Positions 32,388 to 41,600 of a stretch of DNA of 64,000 bases are shown piece after piece; position 1 is the first letter of the stretch; each line of letters starts with the position of its first letter. The stretch lies in contig NZ_CP126260.1 of NCBI RefSeq assembly GCF_003234365.2, forward strand, positions 3,100,001-3,164,000. Reading direction: 5' to 3'. The notes under the pieces are model-generated. The model was given only the letters and a program-made list of their open reading frames with translations. It searched no databases and was not told the origin of the DNA. This stretch comes from Curtobacterium sp. MCJR17_020. Its GTDB lineage: Bacteria; Actinomycetota; Actinomycetes; Actinomycetales; Microbacteriaceae. The translations under genes and the position numbers were made by a program.

Positions 32388-32410
32388 AAACGGATGCAGC
32401 GCATCCGTTT
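32388..32410. promoter_or_regulatory. TetR operator
   Basis: AAACGGATGC (32388-32397) and GCATCCGTTT (32401-32410) are perfect inverted 10-bp arms around AGC. A partial second site (GGATGCGGACCTTCCG) lies about 35 bases upstream. A TACACT box at 32376-32381 just before the palindrome could be the exporter -10. Binding there would block transcription of the exporter. Confidence 0.75.
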
Positions 32411-32485
32411 GACACCTCCCCTCTTCGAAACGCCCGACGGTGCGCGCTTCGTGCTCCCCCTCCAACCTTCTCGAAGGAGGCTGCC

Positions 32486-34027
32486 GTGACGGCAGAACAC
32501 ACCGTGCCGACCCCCACCGGGGCAGCACCCACGACCTCTGGCCCCACCCCCGCCAAGAGCAACCACCGCTGGATCGCCCTGGCGGTCATCGCCCTCGCCC
32601 AGCTGATGGTCGTGCTCGACGCCACCATCGTGAACATCGCGCTCCCGTCGGCCCAGGCCGACCTGGGGTTCGGCACCGACCAGCGCCAGTGGATCGTCAC
32701 CGCGTACTCGCTGGCGTTCGGTTCGCTCCTGCTGCTCGGCGGCCGCCTCGGCGACCTGTTCGGCCGCAAGAACACCTTCATCATCGGCCTGGTCGGCTTC
32801 GCGGTCGCATCGGTCCTCGGTGGCCTCGCCGACTCGTTCGGCCTGCTCGTCGCGGCCCGCGCCCTGCAGGGTGTGTTCGGGGCGCTGCTCGCCCCGTCCG
32901 CGCTCGGCATGCTGACCACCACGTTCCGCGACCCGAAGGAGCGCGGTCGTGCGTTCGGCATCTTCGGCTCGATCGCCGGTTCCGGTGCGGCCATCGGCCT
33001 GCTCCTGGGCGGCGTGCTCACCGAGTACGCGTCGTGGCGCTGGTGCCTCTACGTCAACGTCGTCTTCGCGGTGCTCGGCGTGATCGGCGCACTCGTCTTC
33101 ATGGAGAAGCCGCCGAAGGTCGACCGCCCGCGCATCGACGTCGCCGGCGTCATCACCATCACCGCCGGCCTGGTCGGCGTCGTCTACGGCTTCTCGAACG
33201 CCGAGACCAACGGCTGGGACTCCCCCGTCACCATCGCGATGCTCGCCGGTGGCGTCGTCCTGATCGCCGCGTTCGTGTTCATCGAGACCCGTGTGGCGCA
33301 CCCGCTGCTGCCCCTGCGGGTCGTGCTCGACCGTGACCGCGGTGGGTCGTTCATCGCGATCGGCCTGGTGGCGATCGGCATGTTCGGCATCTTCCTGTTC
33401 CTGACCTACTACCTCGAGCAGACCCTCGGGTTCAGCTCGCTGCAGACCGGTCTGGCCTTCCTGCCGATGCCGCTGTCGATCATGATCTCGGCGACGCAGA
33501 TCGGTGGGCGACTGCTGCCGCGCATCGGCCCGAAGATCCTGATCTTCGCCGGTGGCCTCGTCGCCGCGATCGGCCTGCTCCTGCTGCTGCGCACCGACCT
33601 GGACAGCTCCTACGCGGGCACCGTCCTGCCGGCGCTGATCGTCATCGGGCTCGGCATGGGCACGATCTTCTCGTCCGCGATGAACACCGCGACCACCGGG
33701 GTGGCCCGAGCCGACGCCGGTGTGGCCTCGGCGACGGTCAACACCATGCAGCAGATCGGTGGCTCGATCGGCACGGCGCTGCTGTCGACGATCTTCGCCG
33801 ACGTCGTGAAGAACAGCCTGACCGGGCTGTCGGCGGCACCCACGAAGCTGCAGCAGGCACAGGCCACGCTCGACGGGTACCACGTTGCGTTCGGCATCTC
33901 GGCCGGTGTGCTCGTGCTCGTCGCCCTCGCGGGTGGCCTGCTCATCAACCGGCAGTCGGTGCGGCTCGACCGGCTCGCCCACGCCGCGTCCACGACGACC
34001 GGGAGCATCCCCGCCGCCGCGCACTGA
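32486..34027 (+). CDS. MFS drug exporter, DHA2 (14-helix) family
   Basis: Proton-driven multidrug exporter of 513 residues. Motif A is present as GGRLGDLFGRKN, and motif D1-like LDATIVNIALPSAQ lies in helix 1, both typical of DHA2 proteins. Motif C appears in GSGAAIGLLLGGVLTEY. About 14 hydrophobic segments are visible. It starts with GTG behind an excellent ribosome site (GAAGGAGG). It is regulated by the divergent TetR through the palindrome upstream. Substrates are unknown; close families export antiseptics, dyes or antibiotics. Confidence 0.93.
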   Translation: MTAEHTVPTPTGAAPTTSGPTPAKSNHRWIALAVIALAQLMVVLDATIVNIALPSAQADLGFGTDQRQWIVTAYSLAFGSLLLLGGRLGDLFGRKNTFIIGLVGFAVASVLGGLADSFGLLVAARALQGVFGALLAPSALGMLTTTFRDPKERGRAFGIFGSIAGSGAAIGLLLGGVLTEYASWRWCLYVNVVFAVLGVIGALVFMEKPPKVDRPRIDVAGVITITAGLVGVVYGFSNAETNGWDSPVTIAMLAGGVVLIAAFVFIETRVAHPLLPLRVVLDRDRGGSFIAIGLVAIGMFGIFLFLTYYLEQTLGFSSLQTGLAFLPMPLSIMISATQIGGRLLPRIGPKILIFAGGLVAAIGLLLLLRTDLDSSYAGTVLPALIVIGLGMGTIFSSAMNTATTGVARADAGVASATVNTMQQIGGSIGTALLSTIFADVVKNSLTGLSAAPTKLQQAQATLDGYHVAFGISAGVLVLVALAGGLLINRQSVRLDRLAHAASTTTGSIPAAAH

Positions 34028-34044
34028 CGCCGCAGCGGGGCTGC

Positions 34045-34100
34045 CGACTCGGAACGACGATCACGATGTCGTACGACGACCATCTTGTCGTTCCGAGTCG
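34045..34100. repeat. inverted repeat, family C (CGACTCGGAACGAC)
   Basis: CGACTCGGAACGAC (34045-34058) pairs exactly with GTCGTTCCGAGTCG (34087-34100). The inner 28 bases contain a further partial palindrome around GTCGTACGAC. It starts 18 bases after the exporter stop, as a terminator would. A sister copy is at 56378-56433. Confidence 0.85.
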
Positions 34101-34185
34101 ACGCACACGCCACCACCCGCGCCCCGGTTGCGCAGTGTGTCGGTTTCCCTGTCACCCGTCAGAGGTCCGCATTATCGTGTGCGGC

Positions 34186-35058
34186 ATGGCCCCCGTCCTG
34201 ACCTCGCCGCTCGTGTCGACGCAGTGGCTCGCCGACCACCTCGGTGGTGACGAGCTCGTCGTCCTCGACGCCTCCGTGCACACGGTAGGGACCGGCTTCG
34301 AGACGATGTGGCACTCCGCGGTCGACTCCTACGAGCAGCGCGGGCACGTCCCCGGCGCCCGCTTCGCCGACCTCGTCGACGCGTTCTCCACGCCGGGTGC
34401 CGAGGTGCCCTTCACCCGCCCGGGTGCCGAGCGGTTCGAAGCAGCTGCCGGTGACCTCGGCGTCACGAACACCTCGACGGTCGTGGTCTACGACGACAGC
34501 GTCGGCGAGTGGTCGGCACGGCTGTGGTGGATCTTCCGGTCGTTCGGCTTCGACTCCGTCGCGGTCCTCGACGGCGGGTTCACGAAGTGGCGCGACGAGG
34601 GCCGGCCGGTCCGCGTCGGTGCCCTGCGCCAGGCACCCTCGCCGGCGAAGGCGCCCGATGACGACAGCGCCTTCCTCGCCGGTGAAGAACGCCCGCTCTG
34701 GGCCGACCACGCCCGTGTCCGCCGAGCCGTGTCGGGTGAACAGCCCGCCGCACTGGTGTTCGCGGCACCCGAAGCGGCCCTCGGCGACGAGCACCCGCCG
34801 ATCATCCCGGGCAGCACCCCGATCACCGCGGACACCCTGGTGGACCCGGACACCAACGCGTACCTGCGCGGGCCGAAGCTCGCCGAGGCGTTCGCCGCGG
34901 TCGTCGGCGAGGACGAGATCGTGACGTACTGCGGGGTCGGCAGCGCCGCGTGCGTCGATGCCCTGGCCCTGACCGTGCTCGGCCACGACAAGGTCACCGT
35001 GTACGACGGCTCGCTGCTGGACTGGTGGCGGCACGAGCCCGAGGTCCTGGCGTCCTGA
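34186..35058 (+). CDS. thiosulfate/3-mercaptopyruvate sulfurtransferase
   Basis: Two-domain rhodanese of 290 residues. The N-terminal domain is inactive (VVLDASVHTVG, GHVPGARFADL), and the C-terminal domain holds the catalytic loop CGVGSAAC. Such enzymes move sulfane sulfur from thiosulfate or 3-mercaptopyruvate to cyanide or thiols. CGVGSA fits the thiosulfate-type or SseA-type loop, and substrate preference is uncertain. Start: the ATG giving MAPVLTSPL; the longer open frame overlaps the family C repeat. The gene appears monocistronic, with a 31-base gap to the epimerase. Confidence 0.9.
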   Translation: MAPVLTSPLVSTQWLADHLGGDELVVLDASVHTVGTGFETMWHSAVDSYEQRGHVPGARFADLVDAFSTPGAEVPFTRPGAERFEAAAGDLGVTNTSTVVVYDDSVGEWSARLWWIFRSFGFDSVAVLDGGFTKWRDEGRPVRVGALRQAPSPAKAPDDDSAFLAGEERPLWADHARVRRAVSGEQPAALVFAAPEAALGDEHPPIIPGSTPITADTLVDPDTNAYLRGPKLAEAFAAVVGEDEIVTYCGVGSAACVDALALTVLGHDKVTVYDGSLLDWWRHEPEVLAS

Positions 35059-35089
35059 CGACGCCGCGCGTCCCGGCTAGCGTTGGGGC

Positions 35090-36157
35090 ATGAGCTCCAG
35101 ACGCGCGGTCATCCTCGGCGGTACCGGCGGGATCGGTTCGGCCGTCGCGCGTGAGCTCCTCGACGCCTCCGGGCGGGGCGGCGACGACTGGCAGGTCGAC
35201 GTCCTGGCCCGCAGCGGTGGCCCGGCAGCCGATTCCCTCACCGCCCGCGGCGCGAGCTTCACCGCGGGTGACCGCCGCGACACGAGCACCCTGCGCGACC
35301 TCCTCCGCCCCGGCGCGGACCTGCTCGTCGACACCGTGGGGCTGACCCGCGACGACGCGACGCAGCTCCTGCCGTTCCTCGACGACGTCGGGTCCACCGT
35401 GTTCGTTTCCTCACGTGCGGTCTACGTCGACGAGCAGGGCCGGCACGCGAACTCGACGGACAAGCCGGTCTTCGGCGCCGCGGTCACCGAGATCCAACCG
35501 ACCGTCACCGCGGGCGACGGCGACCCGACCAGCCGTGACGGCTACGGCGCGGCGAAGGTGGCGTCCGAGCAGGTGCTGCTCGACCACGGCGCCCCGGTCA
35601 CGGTGCTGCGCCCGTCGAAGGTGTACGGCGTCGGCATCGGTCGACCACGCGAGTGGTTCGTGGTCCGCCGGGTCCTCGACGGCCGCGAACGCATCCTGCT
35701 CGCCGACCACGGCCGCGGCGTGGACCACACGACGGCGGCGAGCGGCATCGGCTCGCTCGTCCGACTGGTCGCGGACGCTCCGGACCGGCGCATCCTCAAC
35801 GTCGCCGACGACTCCGCTCCGACAGCGCTCGAGATCGTGCGGACCATCGCCGGGCACCTCGACCACCGGTTCGACGAGGTCCTGCTCGACGCGGACGCCC
35901 CTGCCTTCGTCGGCACCACCCCCTGGTCGTCGCCGTCACCGTTCGTCCTCGACACGACGGCGGCACGCGCGCTCGGGTGGCAGCCGCCGACCTTCGCGAC
36001 CGCGGTCCTGCCCGAACTCGACTGGTTGGTGGAGTCCGCGCAGTCCACACCGGCGGACGGCGACGTGCCGTGGGCCGACGACCCGTTCTGGGAGCGCATG
36101 TTCGACTACGGCCCCGAGGACGCTGCCCTCGCGCTCCTGTCGCTGGGCCTCGGGTGA
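35090..36157 (+). CDS. NAD-dependent epimerase/dehydratase-like protein
   Basis: Extended SDR of 355 residues. The nucleotide loop is AVILGGTGGIGSAVAREL at the N-terminus, and the catalytic tyrosine/lysine is in DGYGAAKVASEQVLL (about 150). SRAVYVDEQG holds the usual Ser region. Substrate residues in the C-terminal part are not recognisable. The stop overlaps the GTG of the downstream kinase by 4 nt, so the two are coupled. The pair may act on the same nucleotide or sugar metabolite, but nothing in the sequence fixes that. Confidence 0.8.
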   Translation: MSSRRAVILGGTGGIGSAVARELLDASGRGGDDWQVDVLARSGGPAADSLTARGASFTAGDRRDTSTLRDLLRPGADLLVDTVGLTRDDATQLLPFLDDVGSTVFVSSRAVYVDEQGRHANSTDKPVFGAAVTEIQPTVTAGDGDPTSRDGYGAAKVASEQVLLDHGAPVTVLRPSKVYGVGIGRPREWFVVRRVLDGRERILLADHGRGVDHTTAASGIGSLVRLVADAPDRRILNVADDSAPTALEIVRTIAGHLDHRFDEVLLDADAPAFVGTTPWSSPSPFVLDTTAARALGWQPPTFATAVLPELDWLVESAQSTPADGDVPWADDPFWERMFDYGPEDAALALLSLGLG

Positions 36158-36699
36158 CGGCGCCGAGCACGCCCCGCTCCGAGGTCCTGTTCATCGGCGG
36201 TCGGTCCGGTGTCGGCAAGTCCACCGCTGCCGAGGCACTGCACGACCTGCTCGTCGCTGCGGACGTGCGCCATGCGGTGATCGAGGGCGACCTGCTCGAC
36301 CTGGCGCACCCCGCACCGCACGTCGAGCACCCCGAGGCGCGGCTCGCGGAACGGAACCTCGCCGCCCTGTGGACGTCCTACCGCGAGCTCGGCCACCACC
36401 GGTTGGTCTACACGAACACCGTTTCCGTGCTCGAACACGAGCGTCTGACCGCCGCCATGGGCGACGACCCCGTGGTCACGACGGTCCTGCTGCGCGCGGC
36501 AGACGGTCCCACTGCCGAGCGGCTGGCCCGACGGTCGGGTGGCGACGTCCCGCAGGCGCAGCTCGCGCACAGCACGCGGACGGCCAGGAGGCTCGACGCG
36601 GCTTCCGGGGACACGGTCACCCGGGTGGACACGGACGGTCTCACCCCCACCCAGGTCGCACGGCGTCTCGCCGCGTTGACGGGGTGGCTCCCCCACTGA
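36154..36699 (+). CDS. small P-loop kinase-like ATPase
   Basis: This 181-residue cytosolic protein has a Walker A motif GGRSGVGKST at about 15-24 and an acidic EGDLLDL strand after it (about 47-53), as in adenylylsulfate- or gluconate-kinase-like folds. An Arg-rich lid lies near 120-130 (ERLARRSGG). It probably phosphorylates a small molecule, but the substrate is unknown. It is coupled to the epimerase by a GTGA overlap. Confidence 0.75.
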   Translation: MTAPSTPRSEVLFIGGRSGVGKSTAAEALHDLLVAADVRHAVIEGDLLDLAHPAPHVEHPEARLAERNLAALWTSYRELGHHRLVYTNTVSVLEHERLTAAMGDDPVVTTVLLRAADGPTAERLARRSGGDVPQAQLAHSTRTARRLDAASGDTVTRVDTDGLTPTQVARRLAALTGWLPH

Positions 36700-36789
36700 C
36701 CGTCCCGCTGCGGCCTGTGGACTCCGCGATCCGTCCACAGATCGCGCCCGTCGCTGGCCCGCTCAGTCGCCACGGGGCACGCTGGAGCC

Positions 36790-38634
36790 ATGAACGACAA
36801 CCGACTCGGCACCTCGGTCAGCCCGTACCTCCGGCTGCACGCCGACAACCCCGTGGACTGGCGCGAGTGGGGCCCCGAAGCCTTCGCCGAGGCACGTGAG
36901 CGCGGCGTCCCGGTCCTGGTGTCGGTCGGCTACGCCACGTGCCACTGGTGCCACGTCATGGCGCGGGAGAGCTTCGGCGACCCGGAGATCGGTTCACTGC
37001 TCCGCCAGGACTTCGTCGCCGTCAAGGTCGACCGCGAAGAACGTCCCGACGTCGACGCCAGCCTGATGGCCGCGGCGAGCGCGTTCACGCAGCAGCTCGG
37101 GTGGCCCCTGACGACGTTCCTGACGCCCGAGGGCCACGTGTTCTTCGCCGGCACCTACTTCCCGCCGACCCCGGTCGGTCAGGTGCCCGCGTTCCGGCAG
37201 ATCCTGGCGGCGGTGCTCGACGCGTGGACCGAGCGGCGGCACGAGGTCGACGCGAACGCCGCGGCCATCGCGACGGCGATCCGGCAGGGGGCCGCGGCGG
37301 ACGCGACCGCCCGCGCCGGCGACGGTCCTGGCGGAGCCGACCCGCGCCTCCCGTCCGTCGACAGCATCCGGGCCGTCACCGGCCAGCTGTCGCAGGCCGA
37401 GGACACCACCTACGGGGGTTTCAGCGGTGCTCCGAAGTTCCCGAGCACGCCGTTGCTGGAGTTCCTCGCCGATGCAGCACGCGACGGCGATGCCGAGGCC
37501 GGCGGCCTGCTCGACCGGTCGCTGCACGCGATCCGGGCCTCCGGGCTGACCGATGCCGACGGCGGCGTGTTCCGGTACGCCACCAAGCGCGACTGGAGTG
37601 TGCCGCACTACGAACGGATGCTCTACGACAACGCTGGCCTGCTCGCGGTCGCCGGGGCCGAACAGGCGCGCGGCATCGCGGACTTCCTGCGGGACACCCT
37701 GCAGCAGGACGACGGAGCGTTCGTGGCCGCGCAGGACAGCGAGTCCACGATCGACGGCCGGCGGGTGGAGGGCGAGTGGTACCGACGGCCGCTGTCGGAG
37801 CGCGCCCTCCTGGACCCGCCACCACTCGACGACCAGGTCCTGACCGGCTGGAACGGCCTGGCGATCCGCGGGCTCGCGATCGCCGGTGAACGCCACGACG
37901 ACCCCGAGATGATCGACCTCGCCCGGTCGGCAGCCGATGCGCTGCTGCGGTCGCACGTGCACGACGGGCACGTCGCGGTCCGCTCGAGCACGCCGCGCGG
38001 GCCGTCGGCGGCCCCGGCGACGATCGAGGACGTCGGGCTGCTGGCCGAGGGGCTGCTCGAGCTCGCTCTGGTGACCGGCGAGGTCACCTACGCCGTGACG
38101 GCTCGTTCCCTGGTCGACGACGGCCTGGCGAACCGGTTCGACGTCGACGCCGTGCTCGCCGGAGCGGGCACGGCGACCGGGGAACAGCCGCAGACCGCGA
38201 TGCGCTCCGGCACGGTGGCGCTGGCCGCAGCGGCAGCCGAGCTCGCGGCGTTGACCGGCGACTCCGCGTACCGAACAGCCGCCGAGCGGTTGGTGGCGGA
38301 CCGGGCGACGACGGGTACCGAGCGGCCGCTCGGGCACGCGGACGCCCTCGGTCTCGCACTCGGGCTGCAACGACCCTCGCGCGAGATCGTGGTCGTGACG
38401 TCGGACCCGCACGACCCGCTGCGGGACGCCGTCCGTGCCGCGCGCCGACCCGGCACGATCATCGCTCGCGTGACCCCGACGCAGGCCACGGAGTGGGCAG
38501 CCGCGGGGTTCGAGCTGTTCGAGGCGCGGGATGCGCTCGAGCCGGCCGCGTACGTCTGTCACGACCGCGTGTGTGCCCTGCCCGCTCGGTCCGCAGGAGA
38601 CCTGGCCGCCGGGCTCGCAGCACCGGCGGCGTGA
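36790..38634 (+). CDS. thioredoxin-domain protein, YyaL/DUF255 family (shortened)
   Basis: This 614-residue protein starts with a thioredoxin-like DUF255 domain. NPVDWREWG, YATCHWCHVM with the CxxC at about 51-54, and VDREERPDVD are all diagnostic. The rest is an (alpha/alpha)6-barrel-like region seen in N-acylglucosamine epimerase-like proteins (LDDQVLTGWNGLAIRGLA). Between AAQDSES (about 317) and that block only about 30 residues remain, where typical members have roughly 80-100, so an internal part seems deleted. The protein may be a redox or sugar-modifying enzyme; the family is not biochemically settled. hrpA follows 18 bases later. Confidence 0.88.
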   Translation: MNDNRLGTSVSPYLRLHADNPVDWREWGPEAFAEARERGVPVLVSVGYATCHWCHVMARESFGDPEIGSLLRQDFVAVKVDREERPDVDASLMAAASAFTQQLGWPLTTFLTPEGHVFFAGTYFPPTPVGQVPAFRQILAAVLDAWTERRHEVDANAAAIATAIRQGAAADATARAGDGPGGADPRLPSVDSIRAVTGQLSQAEDTTYGGFSGAPKFPSTPLLEFLADAARDGDAEAGGLLDRSLHAIRASGLTDADGGVFRYATKRDWSVPHYERMLYDNAGLLAVAGAEQARGIADFLRDTLQQDDGAFVAAQDSESTIDGRRVEGEWYRRPLSERALLDPPPLDDQVLTGWNGLAIRGLAIAGERHDDPEMIDLARSAADALLRSHVHDGHVAVRSSTPRGPSAAPATIEDVGLLAEGLLELALVTGEVTYAVTARSLVDDGLANRFDVDAVLAGAGTATGEQPQTAMRSGTVALAAAAAELAALTGDSAYRTAAERLVADRATTGTERPLGHADALGLALGLQRPSREIVVVTSDPHDPLRDAVRAARRPGTIIARVTPTQATEWAAAGFELFEARDALEPAAYVCHDRVCALPARSAGDLAAGLAAPAA

Positions 38635-38652
38635 CGGTATCCTGGAATGCTC

Positions 38653-41600
38653 ATGTCTCCCACGCCGCCAGTCATCACGTACCCGCCCGAACTGCCGGTC
38701 TCGCAGCGGCGGGACGACATCGCGGCCGCCATCCGTGACAACCAGGTCGTCATCGTCGCGGGTGCCACCGGCTCAGGCAAGACCACCCAGCTGCCGAAGA
38801 TCTGCCTCGAGCTGGGGCGTGAGCACATCGGACACACCCAGCCCCGTCGGATCGCCGCTCGCACCATCGCCGAGCGCGTGTCCGAAGAGCTCGGGAGCGA
38901 CCTCGGCGACCTCGTCGGCTACCAGGTCCGGTTCACCGACAAGGTGTCGTCGAACACCCGCATCAAGCTGATGACCGACGGCATCCTGCTGAACGAGATC
39001 CACTTCGACCGCGACCTGAAGCGGTACGACACGATCATCATCGACGAGGCGCACGAGCGCTCGCTCACGATCGACTTCCTGCTCGGCTACCTCAAGCGAC
39101 TCCTGGTCCGGCGACCCGACCTCAAGCTCATCATCACGAGCGCGACGATCGACCCCGAGTCCTTCTCGAAGCACTTCGGCGACGCCCCGATCATCGAGGT
39201 CTCCGGGCGGACCTACCCCGTCGAGATCCGGTACCGCCCGCTCGTGTCCGAGGACGCCGACGACACCGACGAGGACGACGAGACCGACTCGCGCACGGCC
39301 GACCGCGGCGGGGCGAACGGCGCCGACGACCGCGACACCCTGCAGGGGATCACCGATGCACTCGACGAACTCGCGCGCGAAGAACCCGGCGACGTGCTCG
39401 TGTTCCTGTCCGGCGAGAACGAGATCCGTGACGCGCAGGACGCGATCGAGGGCAAGCGCTACCAGGGCACCGAGGTCCTGCCCCTGTACGGCCGGCTCTC
39501 CGCCGCCGACCAGCACCGCGTGTTCGACCGACGCACCACGCCGGGGATCCGCCGACGCGTGGTGCTCGCCACGAACGTCGCCGAGACCTCGCTGACGGTG
39601 CCCGGCATCAAGTACGTCATCGACACCGGGACCGCCCGCATCTCGCGGTACTCCCCGCGCGCCAAGGTGCAGCGGCTGCCGATCGAGGCGATCTCGCAGG
39701 CCAGCGCGAACCAGCGTTCGGGACGAGCGGGCCGCACGAGCGCCGGCATCGCGATCCGGCTCTACTCCGAAGACGACTTCGAGCGTCGCGACGAGTTCAC
39801 CGACCCCGAGATCCTGCGGACGAACCTCGCCGCGGTGATCCTGCAGATGATCTCGCTCGGATTCGGCGACATCGAGTCGTTCCCGTTCCTGCAGCCGCCG
39901 GACTCCCGTGGGGTGAAGGACGGCCTCGACCTGCTGCGCGAACTCCGTGCCGTCGACAAGGACGGCCGGATCACCAAGTCCGGACGACAGCTCACCCGGC
40001 TGCCGATCGACCCGCGGCTCGGCCGGATGGTGCTCGAAGCCGGGCGGCAGGGCGTCGGTCGCGAGGTCGTCGCCGTCGTCAGCGCCCTGAGCATCCAGGA
40101 CCCCCGCGAACGCCCGCTCGAGAAGCGCGCCCACGCCGACCAGATGCACGCCCGCTTCGCCGACCCGACGAGCGACTTCCTGACCCTGCTCGCGCTGTGG
40201 AACTACATCGAGGACAAGCAGGACGAGCTGTCGTCGAGCGCGTTCCGCCGGCTCTGCAAGGCCGAGTTCCTCAACTACCTGCGCATCCGCGAGTGGCAGG
40301 ACCTGTACCGCCAGCTCTCCCGCGCCGCGAAGCAGGTCGACGTCCGGGTCGGGCAGTCCCGCTCCGACGACGGCGACGCGGTGCACCGGTCCCTGCTCGC
40401 CGGTCTGCTCAGCCAGATCGGGCTGCGTGACCGCGAGAAGCGTGACTACCTCGGCTCGCGCAACACCCGGTTCGTGGTGTTCCCGGGCAGTGTGCTCGCG
40501 AAGAAGCAGCCCGATGCGGTGATGGCGGCCGAACTCGTCGAGACCAGCCGGCTGTTCGCGCGGACCGTCGGCCGGATCGACCCCGCGTGGGTCGAGCCCC
40601 TCGCCGGTGACCTCCTGAAGCGCACCTACGGCGAACCGCACTGGGAGAAGAAGCAGGGCGCGGTCGTCGCGTACGAGCGCGTGACCCTCTTCGGCGTGCC
40701 GATCGTGCAGCGGCGCCGCGTGCAGTACGCCCGGATCGACCCGGAGCACTCGCGCGAGCTCTTCATCCGCCACGCCCTGGTCGAGGGCGAGTGGGAGTCG
40801 CAGCAGGCGTTCGACCGTGCCAACCGGAAGCTCCGCAAGGAACTCGAGCAGCTCGAGGAGCGCACGCGCCGGCGCGACATCCTGCTCGATGACGAGAACG
40901 TCTACGAGTTCTACGACGCGCGCATCCCCGCGGACATCGCGACGACCCGTGACTTCGAGGGGTGGTGGCGGACGACGCGCCGCGACCAGCCGGACCTGCT
41001 CACGATGCGCCGGGCGGACCTGCTGGACGAATCCGCTGCCGAGGCGGCGGAGGACGACGTCGAGTACCCGACCCAGTGGCGGAGCGGCGACCAGCGACTC
41101 GCGATCCAGTACCGCTTCGAGCCGGGCGCGCAGGACGACGGCGTGAGCGTGCAGGTGCCGCTCGCACTGCTCCCCCGCATGCGCGAAGAGGGCTTCGACT
41201 GGCAGGTCCGCGGCCTGCGCAAGGAACTCGTGACCGCCCTCATCAAGTCGCTGCCGAAGCAGATCCGCAAGAACGTCGTACCCGCCGCCGACTGGGCCGA
41301 GAAGATCGTCGCCGAACTGCCGGACGACGCCCCGACCGAGCCGACCGAGTCGTTCCGCGCGACCCTGGCGAAGGCGATCCAGCGCATGACCTACGTGCCG
41401 GTGTCGGAGTCCGACTTCGACCTGGCCCGCGTGCCGTCGCACCTGCTGCCGACCTGGGCGGTCGTCGACGAACGTGGTCGGAGGGTCGAGGCCGGCAAGG
41501 ACCTGTCGGTCCTGCAGACGAAGCTCAAGGACCGTACCCAGCAGAGTGTCGCCTCCGCCACGGTGCGGGCTGCGGGACAGCCGGGAGGCGCGGCTCGCGT

